In this document: positions 26,432-35,019 of the stretch, piece after piece
Layout: each line of letters starts with the position of its first letter
Numbering within the stretch: position 1 is the stretch's first letter
Assembly: GCF_016861695.1 (NCBI RefSeq)
Contig: NZ_BOLP01000003.1
Location: forward strand, 62,001-126,000
Reading direction: 5' to 3'
DNA length: 64,000 bases
Source of the DNA: Levilactobacillus andaensis
GTDB lineage: Bacteria; Bacillota; Bacilli; Lactobacillales; Lactobacillaceae
The notes under the pieces: generated by a model
What the model was told of the DNA's origin: nothing
The model's input: only the letters and a program-made list of their open reading frames with translations
Database searches by the model: none
Made by a program: the position numbers and the translations under genes

Positions 26432-27226
26432 TTAAAGAAGAACCCTCCTTAGATGGTTGCTGACGCCGTCGATGACCAACACGACAACCAGCGTTGCCAG
26501 GATAATGACCGCCGTTTGGTTGTAGTTGAATTCATTCAACGACCGTTGTAAGAAGACCCCAATCCCACCGGCACCCAAGTATCCCAAGACGGTTGACGCC
26601 CGCACATTGATTTCGAGGGTATACAGAAAGTAGCTGATAAATTGGTTCAGAATCTGTGGCAGCACCGCGTACCAAATAATGGTGATTTTTGTTGCGCCCA
26701 CGGACTCCAAGGCTTCCAACGGCCCCATGTCGATGGTTTCGATGACTTCGTAAAATAACTTGGATACCATCCCGAAGGAAAAGATCGCCAAGGTGATGAC
26801 CCCGGCCGTTGACCCAATACCAAATATCGCAACGAAAATTGCGGCGAGCAGTAAGTCGGGCAAGGTCCGAACCAGGTCCAAGAACAGCCGCGTCAACCCG
26901 CGCAACCACCGATTATGAATTAAATTGCTAGCACTCAACACGGCAAAAGGAATGGCAAAGGCCGCCCCAATCGTGGTCCCTAAAATTGCCATTTGAATGG
27001 TTTCCAGCAGTGGTTGGATAATGACCGTTGTGTAGTCCCAAGCCGGATTAGACATCCGTACCAGCAAGTTCGTAAACTGGCCCAGGTTGCTAAAAAACAT
27101 CCCCACGTTGACGCCAGTCATCTGGGCAGAAGCCACCAGTAAGACCAGCAGTAGGACCGTCCAACCGATGCCCTTCACGTGATAGCGTTGCGCCCACGAG
27201 CGCTGTGGAATTGTCGGTGTACTCAT
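26432..27226 (-). CDS. phnE: Phosphonate-type ABC transporter permease, first copy
   Basis: 264 residues, six membrane segments. EAA-type loop [16 protein letters not shown] and '[24 protein letters not shown]' mark PhnE. Overlaps the phnC stop in ATGA (27223-27226). Paralogous to the next gene, so the pair likely arose by tandem duplication, a common arrangement in phosphonate-type importers. Confidence 0.92.
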   Translation of the reverse strand: MSTPTIPQRSWAQRYHVKGIGWTVLLLVLLVASAQMTGVNVGMFFSNLGQFTNLLVRMSNPAWDYTTVIIQPLLETIQMAILGTTIGAAFAIPFAVLSASNLIHNRWLRGLTRLFLDLVRTLPDLLLAAIFVAIFGIGSTAGVITLAIFSFGMVSKLFYEVIETIDMGPLEALESVGATKITIIWYAVLPQILNQFISYFLYTLEINVRASTVLGYLGAGGIGVFLQRSLNEFNYNQTAVIILATLVVVLVIDGVSNHLRRVLL

Positions 27227-27993
27227 GCCTTTTCCCCCTCAGGTGCCAGATAGATTTGGTCCAAATCCCCCTCGGCAACGTTGGCAATTGGCTGATCATA
27301 GACCAACTGACCGGCCCGCAGCCCAACGATGCGGTCGGCGTATTCTCGCGCCAAGGCGACCGAGTGCAAGTTCACAATGACTGTGATGCCGTCCTCTTGA
27401 TTCAACCGCTTGAGGGTATCCATGACCGTCTTGGTGGTCAAGGGATCCAGTGAGGCCACTGGTTCATCGGCTAAGATAATCTTGGGGTCCTGCATCAGAG
27501 TTCGGGCAATGGCGACCCGTTGTTGCTGCCCACCAGAGAGCTCATCGGCTCTGGTGTAGAGTTTTTCGGCCAAGTTGACCCGTTCCAAGGAATGTACGGC
27601 TTTTTCCTTGTCTGCCTTGCTAAACAGTCCAAAAATCGTCTTCCAGGTCGGATAATAACTGACCCGCCCCGACAGGACATTTTTCTCCACGCTCGACCGA
27701 TTGATCAGGTTGAACCCCTGAAAGATCATGCCGATTTTACGGCGCAACAGCCGTAACGCCTTGCCTTTGTAGTCACTGACAGATTCATTTTCCACCGTGA
27801 TCTCGCCAGACGTAATCTCGTGCATCCGGTTGATGGTCCGCAGCAAGGTACTCTTGCCGGCTCCGGAAAGCCCGACGACGACCAGAAACTGACCACGGGG
27901 AATGTCAAAACTGATATCCTTGAGGCCAACGGTGCCGTTGCTGTAGATCTTGTTGACGCCTTTAAATGAAATAATCGGTGTTGCTTGCTCCAT
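27223..27993 (-). CDS. phnC: Phosphonate-type ABC transporter ATP-binding protein
   Basis: 256 residues from ATG 27993, preceded by ACGGGGGAACC; an earlier in-frame start has no site. Walker [10 protein letters not shown] (about 41), Q-loop FQGFN, signature LSGGQQQR (about 150), Walker B ILADEP, switch H in NLHSV. Drives import by the two PhnE permeases with PhnD as binding protein. The 188-bp gap to phnD contains no clear terminator. Confidence 0.94.
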   Translation of the reverse strand: MEQATPIISFKGVNKIYSNGTVGLKDISFDIPRGQFLVVVGLSGAGKSTLLRTINRMHEITSGEITVENESVSDYKGKALRLLRRKIGMIFQGFNLINRSSVEKNVLSGRVSYYPTWKTIFGLFSKADKEKAVHSLERVNLAEKLYTRADELSGGQQQRVAIARTLMQDPKIILADEPVASLDPLTTKTVMDTLKRLNQEDGITVIVNLHSVALAREYADRIVGLRAGQLVYDQPIANVAEGDLDQIYLAPEGEKA

Positions 27994-28181
27994 AGTTGGT
28001 TCCCCCGTTATTAAAAAAGTAGTGAGGTACGGTGTCGCTGCCCTCACTACTTCTGCTGTCTAATCTTCTGTTAATCACTTTATCTGCAAATGTTCCCACG
28101 ACTTGATTCGCAGAACAAGATCCACTAATTCTGCTAACCACTAGATTTAACTAAAATCATGAGTGCATTCGTAGCTAAAAC

Positions 28182-29135
28182 CTACTTGTCGAGCTTTTGA
28201 ATCTGCTTGTCGTAGTCCCGAATGATATCAAAGGTACTGTCCTTCGCATCCACGTAGCCTTCATGCGAGTAAACGCTAGAAATGATGTCGTGACCCTTCT
28301 TGGTCTTGGCAATGGCCTTGAATGCTTCGGCAATCTTCTTTTGCCACTTAGCACTCATGTCGCCACGAACTGTGATGGTATCATTAGGAATCTTGTCGGT
28401 CGTGTAGATTGGCACGACTTGACTCATGATATCCTTGTCGTCCTTCTTGACTAAGTTCCGGGCGCCCTGGAAGACAAAGGCCGCGTCGGTGTTCTTATTG
28501 TAAACGGAAAGAACCCCTTGGTCGTGACCCTTGACCGTGACCGTTTGGATCTTGTCCTTGTTGATGTTGATGCCATGCTTCAGCAATTCAACGGCAGGGT
28601 AGATCCAGCCGGCGGTCGACGTGGTATCTTGAACGGCGATCTTCTTACCCTTTAAGTCCTTCAACGTCTTGATACCGCTGTCCTTACGAACTAAGATCTG
28701 GGAGCGGTAGTAGTTGACCAATTTCTTCGTTGGTTGGTCGTTCGGTTCCTTGACGCCAAACCGTTCAGCCTGCAAGAGGACCTTATCCCCATATTGCTTA
28801 TGTGCAAGGACGTAGGCATCAGGTGGCAGGAACCCAACATCGACCTTCTTTGACCCCATGGCCTCAACGATCGTATTGTAGTCGGTCGAGACGCTAACCT
28901 TAACCGGAATCCCCAATTGTTTCTTCAACAGACCCTCTAACGGTTTGGCCTTCGCCTCAATCGTACCCGCGTTAGATGACGGTACAAATTCAACCGTCAA
29001 CTGCTTCGGCGTGTAGCCTTGCTTGGAACTTGAACTCGTGCTGCTGGTTGCCTTCCCACAGGCAGCCAAACCAGCTGGCAGTAGCAATAATGCTGCTGCA
29101 ATTAAGAGTAATTTCCCCTTACCCTTTAAGTGCAT
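28182..29135 (-). CDS. phnD: Phosphonate-type ABC transporter substrate-binding lipoprotein
   Basis: 317 residues from ATG 29135 (GAGGAG at 8 nt). Lipoprotein signal with lipobox LAAC, Ser-rich linker, then a type 2 periplasmic-binding fold: 'GFLPPDAYVLAH' and 'VQDTTSTAGWIYPAVELLKHGI' are PhnD/PtxB-family signatures. Captures the substrate outside the membrane for PhnCE. No C-P lyase or other phosphonate catabolism gene is in the window, so the substrate could be a phosphonate, phosphite or a phosphate ester. First gene of the operon. Confidence 0.93.
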   Translation of the reverse strand: MHLKGKGKLLLIAAALLLLPAGLAACGKATSSTSSSSKQGYTPKQLTVEFVPSSNAGTIEAKAKPLEGLLKKQLGIPVKVSVSTDYNTIVEAMGSKKVDVGFLPPDAYVLAHKQYGDKVLLQAERFGVKEPNDQPTKKLVNYYRSQILVRKDSGIKTLKDLKGKKIAVQDTTSTAGWIYPAVELLKHGININKDKIQTVTVKGHDQGVLSVYNKNTDAAFVFQGARNLVKKDDKDIMSQVVPIYTTDKIPNDTITVRGDMSAKWQKKIAEAFKAIAKTKKGHDIISSVYSHEGYVDAKDSTFDIIRDYDKQIQKLDK

Positions 29136-29233
29136 CGAACTCACTCCTCAGATTATGTCGTATGGCTCTTTATTAGGACACTTTTCATTCTATCAGAAGA
29201 GCGAACTTTTACAATGATTTTATTATTTTTAGT

Positions 29234-29257
29234 TCGTTATTAAAATACTTATAACGA
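29234..29257. promoter_or_regulatory. Inverted repeat upstream of phnD
   Basis: TCGTTAT and ATAACGA are perfect 7-bp arms 10 bp apart, about 100 bp upstream of phnD in an AT-rich region; a half-site-like TTCGTTA recurs at 29270. Candidate operator for an unknown regulator; no match to a named box. Confidence 0.4.
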
Positions 29258-29473
29258 GTAACAGCGGCATTCGTTAAAAAGTAAAACGTAAAACCTGAAC
29301 ATTAATTAATTTAATTATTTAATGTATCTTGCTGGTCTTTCCGTTAAAACTTCGATTCACTACTAGACTGGCACCATCATTTAGCCAAAAAGTGACTAAA
29401 AGGAACCATCGTTTTTGCCCTAATGGATGACAAAAGCGTTGGCTCCCTGTTTAAAATTTACTGTTCATTTACA
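29258..29473. other. Spacer between phnD and aldo/keto reductase
   Basis: No gene. AT-rich left part (phn promoter side); no clear terminator for the reductase was identified. Confidence 0.35.
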
Positions 29474-30322
29474 TTAACCTTGGGTCGCATTATGCCCGTG
29501 ATCCGTGGCCGTATCCGCCATCGCATTCAGCTTGGCCATATCGGCCGCGTTGATTGAGAAATTCAACTGTGCGTTGGCTTCAATGTGTGCTTGACTCGTG
29601 GCCTTTGGCAATGGCAAGACGCCATTCTCCAGGACGAACCGTAGCGCCAGTTGCGCTGGTGAAACGTGATATTTATTCGCCATTTCCTTGATGTCGGCAT
29701 TTTCTAGCATGTCACCGGTTGCGAGTGGTGAGTAGGCTTCAACCAGCATGTTGTGGTCTTGGGCGAATTTCGTGATCTTTGGTTCCGTGAAGCCGACGTA
29801 GTACTGAATCTGGTCGACCATTGGCGCTACTTCGGCATGGTTCAAGACGTTTTGCAGGTCGTGCACATCAAAATTGGAGACCCCAATGGCCTTGGCCTTG
29901 CCGCTAGCGTAGATTTTTTCCATTGCGCGCCAAACATCAAGGTTGCCTTGATCGCAGTCCTTACCAATTTCTGCCCATGGCCATGGCGCGTGCACCAGAT
30001 ACAGGTCGACGTAGCCCACGTCCAAGTTCTTCATGGTCGTGTCAAATGCGTCCAAAGCACCTTGATAAGTCTTCACTTCGGCCGGTAACTTGGTCGTCAC
30101 AAAGATTTCTTTGCGGTCGATTCCGGAATCGCGGATGGCCTTCCCAACACTAGACTCGTTGGCATAAGCCTTCGCCGTATCAATGTGCCGATACCCCGTC
30201 TTCAATGCATTAGCCACCGCATTATAGGCCGTATCGCCACCAGGAATTTGCCAAGTACCAAAACCAACTTGTGGAATCTGAGTTCCGTTAGCTAAGTTGA
30301 ACGTATCCGTTAAGACTGACAT
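29474..30322 (-). CDS. Aldo/keto reductase
   Basis: 282 residues from ATG 30322 (GGAGG at 7 nt). TIM-barrel NAD(P)H-dependent reductase of the 2,5-diketogluconate reductase type. Catalytic tetrad visible: Asp in DTAKAY (with Tyr of AYANE), Lys in VTTKLP, His in LVHAPWP. 'GVSNF' and the C-terminal 'LPKATSQAHIEANAQL' cofactor motif are typical. Reduces carbonyls to alcohols; substrate unknown. Confidence 0.93.
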   Translation of the reverse strand: MSVLTDTFNLANGTQIPQVGFGTWQIPGGDTAYNAVANALKTGYRHIDTAKAYANESSVGKAIRDSGIDRKEIFVTTKLPAEVKTYQGALDAFDTTMKNLDVGYVDLYLVHAPWPWAEIGKDCDQGNLDVWRAMEKIYASGKAKAIGVSNFDVHDLQNVLNHAEVAPMVDQIQYYVGFTEPKITKFAQDHNMLVEAYSPLATGDMLENADIKEMANKYHVSPAQLALRFVLENGVLPLPKATSQAHIEANAQLNFSINAADMAKLNAMADTATDHGHNATQG

Positions 30323-30722
30323 AGCAAAACCTCCAATTGTATTAGACCTGCCGCGCGTCCGCTGAAATGAGCAACTCGCTGCATATCCGAAAACGTGTCC
30401 AGCCACAATGTTTAGTCAATAAATAAATTAACCGGCCATGTTTTACTATGAATAATTATACGCCCGCCTACCCACTCAAATGCAATTATTCCATCAAAAC
30501 GCAGGAATCGTTTATAGTATAACTATTCGTTAAAACTAATTTGGAAAATTGTAATATTACAAATTGCCAGAATCGCCCAAAGCCCTTGATTTCTTTGTTA
30601 TTATAAAGATGTCGTAAAACAATTGCTTAACAAACTGACGACAAACTAAAGCTTTTTTGGTAACAGTCAACGAAGTACCCGGAAAATGCTTCGTTGGTCA
30701 CTGTCCCCAATTGAATATTAAT
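30323..30722. other. Gene-free stretch upstream of the aldo/keto reductase
   Basis: About 400 bp. A dyad CAACGAAG/CTTCGTTG occurs near 30670. No gene supported. It ends in a plus-strand terminator with no identified gene in front of it. Confidence 0.4.
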
Positions 30723-30773
30723 CCCATTGAATCAGACTAAATCCCAGTTCGATTCAATGGGGTTAATTTTTTT
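30723..30773 (+). terminator. Plus-strand terminator without an identified gene
   Basis: CCCATTGAATC and GATTCAATGGG are perfect 11-bp arms, followed after 5 nt by seven T. No plus-strand gene ends nearby, so it may end a small RNA or a lost gene. Confidence 0.65.
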
Positions 30774-30799
30774 GCGCTGAAATGGTTACTTCGTAAATT

Positions 30800-30984
30800 T
30801 GCCGCACTCCGGCTGACAGGGATTCCGCTTGCTGTGGGGACGCTCCAGCCTGAGGTACGGGCTTCCGACTCGATTTGAAGGCTCGAAAACCACGAGTCTC
30901 CAAAGTCGCCCGTGCTGTAAGCTGGCAAAACCACCAGCTAACACCACCTCCACGACCGGCTACATCCCTGTCCTCCTCCGGCTC
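30800..30984 (-). repeat. SIR-A structured repeat copy 4 (minus orientation)
   Basis: GACAGGGAT pairs with ATCCCTGTC; inner TTAGCTGG-type hairpin (AGCTGGC-AAAACC-ACCAGCT) and the TTTGAAGG/CTCCAAA arm present; conserved GCTGTGGGGACGC strand. Begins GCCGCACTCCGGC. Confidence 0.85.
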
Positions 30985-31130
30985 CGATTGTGTTTTACCA
31001 TGACAATTGTTGAAGCTCCTATGTACTCTAAATTTCACTAGTTGATGAAACCAAGCTGCCTAATTCTGATGTCAATCTCGTTGCTATATCAGAAATAACT
31101 GTCATTTAGAGACTTTTCCTTTGCAAGCAC

Positions 31131-31175
31131 AAAAAATCCCGTCAAGCCAGCTTCCACTAGGCTCAACGGGATTTT
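31131..31175 (-). terminator. Intrinsic terminator of the MarR gene
   Basis: AAAATCCCGT pairs with ACGGGATTTT with an inner AAGCC/GGCTC stem; T-rich on the minus strand. Confidence 0.88.
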
Positions 31176-31186
31176 CGTCTTCCTCC

Positions 31187-31630
31187 CTATTCCTCGTAAT
31201 CGTCGTTGCCGTTTAGGACGGCTGATAGGCGTTGTAAGACCCGTAGCAGTTCGCCGCGGTCTGCATCTGAATACTTCGCTAGTCGACGCCGAATGGATGC
31301 TTCCCGGGCTAATTTAATCTGTTGGACCGTTTGCTGACCGCTGGGGCTCAAGATAACCTGCCGAACGCGCTTGTCCCGGCGTTCGGTCTCTTCTAACCAG
31401 CCCGTCTCAATCAGTTTGTCGACCTGGCGACTGATCGATGAATGGTTGCGGCCAATCTGGTCGGCCAACTCGCCAATGCTGATGCCAGGCGTATGATCGA
31501 CCCGCATGATAATTGGCAGGGTCGGCGCATCAAGCTTGACATGGGCCTCTGCCAGTAACTTGCGGTCCTCTTCCGTTTGACTAAAAAAAGTTACGATTTC
31601 AAATAATGCTTCAAAGATTTGATTGTCCAT
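31187..31630 (-). CDS. MarR-family transcriptional regulator
   Basis: 147 residues. Winged helix at about 35-105 with HTPGISIGELADQIGRNHSSISRQVDKLIETGWLEETERRDKRVR. No Shine-Dalgarno is visible before the ATG, and a TATAAT on the minus strand lies only 7 nt upstream, so the mRNA may be leaderless. Divergent from an FMN reductase gene, which it probably represses. Confidence 0.92.
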   Translation of the reverse strand: MDNQIFEALFEIVTFFSQTEEDRKLLAEAHVKLDAPTLPIIMRVDHTPGISIGELADQIGRNHSSISRQVDKLIETGWLEETERRDKRVRQVILSPSGQQTVQQIKLAREASIRRRLAKYSDADRGELLRVLQRLSAVLNGNDDYEE

Positions 31631-31632
31631 AC

Positions 31633-31670
31633 TTGTTATTATACCAGAAGAATGCTAAGATGTGTGCACA
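31633..31670. promoter_or_regulatory. Overlapping divergent promoters with palindromic operator candidate
   Basis: Plus strand: TTGTTA (31633-31638), 17-bp spacer, TAAGAT (31656-31661) for the reductase. Minus strand: TATAAT (31638-31643) for marR. The palindrome TGTGCACA (31663-31670) directly follows the plus -10 and would suit a MarR dimer controlling both. Confidence 0.55.
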
Positions 31671-31709
31671 ATGCACGGAAAAATTTAGTCACTTAAGGAG
31701 ACACCACCT

Positions 31710-32261
31710 ATGACAAAGAAAATTGGTTTGATCATCGGCTCGACGCGGCCCAACCGCATCAGCACCAGCATCGCAAGTTGGCTTCAACCCGCCGTTGCCC
31801 AGGATGGCCTGGACGTTGATTTAATCGACCTCGCCAAGATCGACCTGCCCTTCTTGGATGAACCCGGTCAGCCCTCAGACGGCAATTACACGCTGACCCA
31901 CACGAAGGCCTGGAGTCAGCTGATTCAAGGCTACGATGGCTTCATCCTCCTCTTCCCCCAATACAACTGGGGTTACCCGGCGCCACTGAAAAACGCCCTC
32001 GACTACCTGTACACCGAATGGCGCGGCAAGCCAGTCAGTCTGGTTTCCTACGGCGGTCATGGTGGCTTCCAAGCCGCACTGAGCATGCAACTGGTCGTCC
32101 GCGGTCTCAAAATGCAGTTGATGGCAACGAACCTCCAATTGACGCTACGCAAACCGGATTTGGACGACAATGAACAATTCATTGATCCGGCCCAAGCTCT
32201 CGCGCCCTACTCCTTCAACGCCAATCAAATGGGCGCCGAATTTCTCCACCGTTTGTCTTAA
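31710..32261 (+). CDS. NAD(P)H-dependent FMN reductase family
   Basis: 183 residues, flavodoxin-like fold. FMN phosphate loop GSTRPNRIS (about 11-19), FPQYNWGYPAPLKNALDYLY (about 85-105) and 'SYGGHGG' are the usual FMN-binding segments. Reduces flavin, quinones or azo compounds with NAD(P)H. AAGGAGAC precedes the ATG. Divergent MarR neighbour suggests induction by phenolic or quinone-like compounds (inference). Confidence 0.92.
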   Translation: MTKKIGLIIGSTRPNRISTSIASWLQPAVAQDGLDVDLIDLAKIDLPFLDEPGQPSDGNYTLTHTKAWSQLIQGYDGFILLFPQYNWGYPAPLKNALDYLYTEWRGKPVSLVSYGGHGGFQAALSMQLVVRGLKMQLMATNLQLTLRKPDLDDNEQFIDPAQALAPYSFNANQMGAEFLHRLS

Positions 32262-32271
32262 CTCTGGCCTT

Positions 32272-32460
32272 AACGTCTACGGTGGTCAGGTACTCCACCC
32301 CGTGGGGCAGACCTGAAGCCTCAAAAATCATGAGTCTTCAGGGCGACTTGGAGCCTCCAAGAACGAGTCTTCAAGCTCGGCACGTGTTCTAAGGCCAGCA
32401 AAATCGGCCGACCTAAGAACACCGACACCGGGTTCCGTACCTGACCACCTCCGACTAGGC
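32272..32460 (-). repeat. SIR-A structured repeat copy 5 (minus orientation)
   Basis: GGTGGTCAGGTAC (32281-32293) pairs perfectly with GTACCTGACCACC (32437-32449). Starts within 15 bp of the FMN reductase stop and lies before the shared terminator, so it is the 3' UTR of that gene. Confidence 0.9.
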
Positions 32461-32595
32461 AACCAAAGTGTCAGCACGAATACTGCAACGACGCCTATTT
32501 TCCGAGATTGGTACGACTATCCTATCACAACATACACTTCGTAGGACACCTTATTTAACATGTCATCGAAGTGTCTTGAAGTTCACAATCAGCAC

Positions 32596-32635
32596 AAAAA
32601 ACGGACGCTACCCAATATCGGTCAGCGTCCGTTTT
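32596..32635. terminator. Bidirectional terminator shared by two convergent genes
   Basis: ACGGACGCTaCC pairs with GGtcAGCGTCCGT, with A6 before and T4 after. It stands midway between two inward-facing SIR-A copies. Confidence 0.92.
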
Positions 32636-32743
32636 GACATACAATCACTTCTAGTTTAATCAGCACAACTGACAACTTTTCCGCCTACTACCATGACCGC
32701 CATTGCCAAGGAACCGCACGTTTAAAACCTGTGACACCACCCC

Positions 32744-32920
32744 AGCCGGAGATTGCCAGACAGAGCGCTGTGTCGGTCGTCTTAGGTTGAGCGATTTTCT
32801 CAGCCTTAGTCGACGGGCCAATCTTTGAGACGCGCTTTTTGCGGCTCAAAGTTGCCCTGGGGACCGTACCTCAGGCCCCAGGTCTGCCCCACAGCGTGGC
32901 GTCTGGCAATCGCAGGCGAC
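32744..32920 (+). repeat. SIR-A structured repeat copy 6 (plus orientation)
   Basis: GATTGCCAGAC (32751-32761) pairs perfectly with GTCTGGCAATC (32901-32911); GCGCTGTG with CACAGCGT inside. Compared with copy 1 the outer stem differs at three positions on each side with pairing kept. Lies about 25 bp from the GDPD stop codon. Confidence 0.92.
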
Positions 32921-32943
32921 AGGCGGTGGCCCGCCACCTGATT

Positions 32944-33639
32944 TTACACGCGCATCAGGTCCTGGCGGAGGCGCATCATGGTGATGAAGTCGTCGGTGAA
33001 GATGCCCGCCACGTGCTTCTGGAACAGCTCCGTCGCCAACTCCGGCTTATCGACCGTCCAGATACGTTCGGCGACTGGCACGTCGGCTTGGTAGTGACTC
33101 AGATGCAGGCCACTCAGGTGTTCGTTGGCCACGAAGGCCGCGGCGTTGACCACCGGCTTATCCGTCAGCCAGCAGTAAGACTCATTGGGCGCAATCTTCT
33201 GACAGTTTTTCAACGTCTGTAAATGAAACGACGAGAAGATGACCGGATGCTTGAGCGGTGCCCCGTGGACCATGGCCATGACGATGGCCTCGATCTCTGG
33301 GTACTGGATCTTGTCCGTCTTCAACTCCAAGTTCAACTGGACATCCGCGTCATCGACCAGCGCCAGAAATTCCGCTAACGTTGGAATGGATTCTTGGTTG
33401 GACAGGCGAAAATGCCGCAACTCGTTGAAGGTGAAGTCGTTGATCAAGCCACTGCCGTTCGTGGTGCGGTCAACGTGTTCGTCGTGCATGATGACTGGGA
33501 CCTGGTCCTTGGTCAAATGCACGTCGAATTCCAAACCGTCCACGTTGTTCTCCAGGGCATAACTGAACCCCGCGATGCTATTTTCCGGAAACTTTGCCGG
33601 GTAACCCCGGTGTCCAAATACTAACGTTTTCACTGTCAT
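32944..33639 (-). CDS. Glycerophosphodiester phosphodiesterase
   Basis: 231 residues, short cytoplasmic GDPD. Catalytic motif GHRGYPAKFPENS (His-Arg and Glu-Asn) at about 9-21, 'GLEFDVHLTKD' and 'IMHDEHVDRTTNGSG'. Cleaves glycerophosphodiesters to glycerol-3-phosphate and an alcohol. Start ATG 33639 with AGGAGAGCG, 15 bp after ugpB, so it is the last gene of the ugp operon and should act on imported substrate. Confidence 0.93.
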   Translation of the reverse strand: MTVKTLVFGHRGYPAKFPENSIAGFSYALENNVDGLEFDVHLTKDQVPVIMHDEHVDRTTNGSGLINDFTFNELRHFRLSNQESIPTLAEFLALVDDADVQLNLELKTDKIQYPEIEAIVMAMVHGAPLKHPVIFSSFHLQTLKNCQKIAPNESYCWLTDKPVVNAAAFVANEHLSGLHLSHYQADVPVAERIWTVDKPELATELFQKHVAGIFTDDFITMMRLRQDLMRV

Positions 33640-33654
33640 AAAATCGCTCTCCTA

Positions 33655-35019
33655 CTAATAGCCGTTCGCACGGTTGTTATTTTTAATGTTGCCGTTGAGC
33701 GACGACTGCGCCGTCTGCAACGCCTGTTGAATGTTACTCCCCGCGTAGATCTGCTCCATGGCGGTCTGGGTCAAGTTCCGCGCTTGAATCAAGCCCTGCA
33801 TGAAGATCCCGGAGTTCGTATTGTTTGGCTTAGCTGCGGCCAACTGTTCACCAGGGACTCTCGATTCTGGTAACTTCTTGTACATGTTCAGCAGGGCCGG
33901 TTGCTTCTGGGAATCCTTGTTTAAGGCCAGATAGCCGGTCGCTGCTTGCCATTCTGCTTGGCTCTTCGCGGTCATTAAGAACTTGATGAAGTCCCATGAC
34001 CCGCGTTGAACGGCCGCGGACTTGTCGTTTGAGATCCACAGTGATGCGCCACCAATGGCGACACCGTTACTCTTCTGGCCATCAGGATGTGGATAGTAGG
34101 TGATGCCCACTTGATCCTTATTGCCCTTGGTTAGCTGAGTCGTCGTCGCGGAACTTTGTAAGAACATGGCGAGTCGGCCAGACAAGAAGCTGGCGATTTC
34201 GTTGTTCAACGCGTTTCCACCGGCGCCATAGTTGGCAAAGACGCCATCCTTGACGTTCGTTTGCAACCATTTCATGGTATTCACGGTGCTAGGACCGGTC
34301 AGGTTAGAAGCCGTTGGCGTGCTGGTGTGCCCATCATCGTTGTTGGCAAATGAAGCACCCGAGTTCGCCATGAACTGTTCAAATAACCAGCCGTAAATTT
34401 CGACCGACATCCCCTGAACCTTCTTGTTGGACTTTTCCATGACCTGCTTAGCGACCTTCGTAATGTCACTGTAGGACGGGTTGACGGGCGGTGGCGTGAC
34501 GCCCAACTTCTTCAGCAGCGTCGCGTTGTAAAAGAGAACGGGTTGCGATGTGTTAAATGGCATGGATAACTGCGTGCCTTGGTTGGAATAAAACGCCCGG
34601 GCACCCGCAGAGATCTTGTTCACATCATAGTTGTCGGCGTCGATAAATTTCTGGACCGGCGTCGTGTACCCGGTGTGGTGCATCTGACTCGTCGAGATGT
34701 CCATGGATTGAAAGACCGCGGGCGACGCGTCGGTGCCGTGCGTGTTGATAATCTTCTGGACGGCCTCATTATAACTCCCTTCAAACTCGGGGACGACCTC
34801 GTACTTCTTTTGCGACTGGTTAAATTCATTCGAGAACTTAATCAATTGCTGCTGCGCCGGTCCAGTCATTTCGTGCCAAAAGACCACTTTGATCCGGCCA
34901 TTGCTCTGCGCTGACGCGGACGGATGACTGAACGCGGTCCATCCCAGAATCGCCGCCAAGACGACCAGGACGCTGGCCACAATGGCGAACATTTTGTGGG
35001 AAACAGTTTGCTTCTTCAT
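33655..35019 (-). CDS. ugpB: Glycerol-3-phosphate/glycerophosphodiester ABC transporter binding protein
   Basis: 454 residues. Extracellular solute-binding family 1 fold: 'VVFWHEMTGPAQQQLIKFSNEFNQ' and the 'MPFNTSQPVLFYN' segment are UgpB-like. The N-terminal hydrophobic segment (about 10-30) has no cysteine lipobox, so it is anchored by an uncleaved signal or released after cleavage, unlike most Gram-positive binding proteins. Starts in ATGA overlap with ugpE. Confidence 0.9.
   Translation of the reverse strand: MKKQTVSHKMFAIVASVLVVLAAILGWTAFSHPSASAQSNGRIKVVFWHEMTGPAQQQLIKFSNEFNQSQKKYEVVPEFEGSYNEAVQKIINTHGTDASPAVFQSMDISTSQMHHTGYTTPVQKFIDADNYDVNKISAGARAFYSNQGTQLSMPFNTSQPVLFYNATLLKKLGVTPPPVNPSYSDITKVAKQVMEKSNKKVQGMSVEIYGWLFEQFMANSGASFANNDDGHTSTPTASNLTGPSTVNTMKWLQTNVKDGVFANYGAGGNALNNEIASFLSGRLAMFLQSSATTTQLTKGNKDQVGITYYPHPDGQKSNGVAIGGASLWISNDKSAAVQRGSWDFIKFLMTAKSQAEWQAATGYLALNKDSQKQPALLNMYKKLPESRVPGEQLAAAKPNNTNSGIFMQGLIQARNLTQTAMEQIYAGSNIQQALQTAQSSLNGNIKNNNRANGY

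Noticed and set aside
30763-31041. Open frames inside and around SIR-A copies, here and at 57616-57850, 20341-20580 and 62295-62525
   Set aside because: They are by-products of the GC-rich palindromes; the frame is not conserved between copies, while the stems are.
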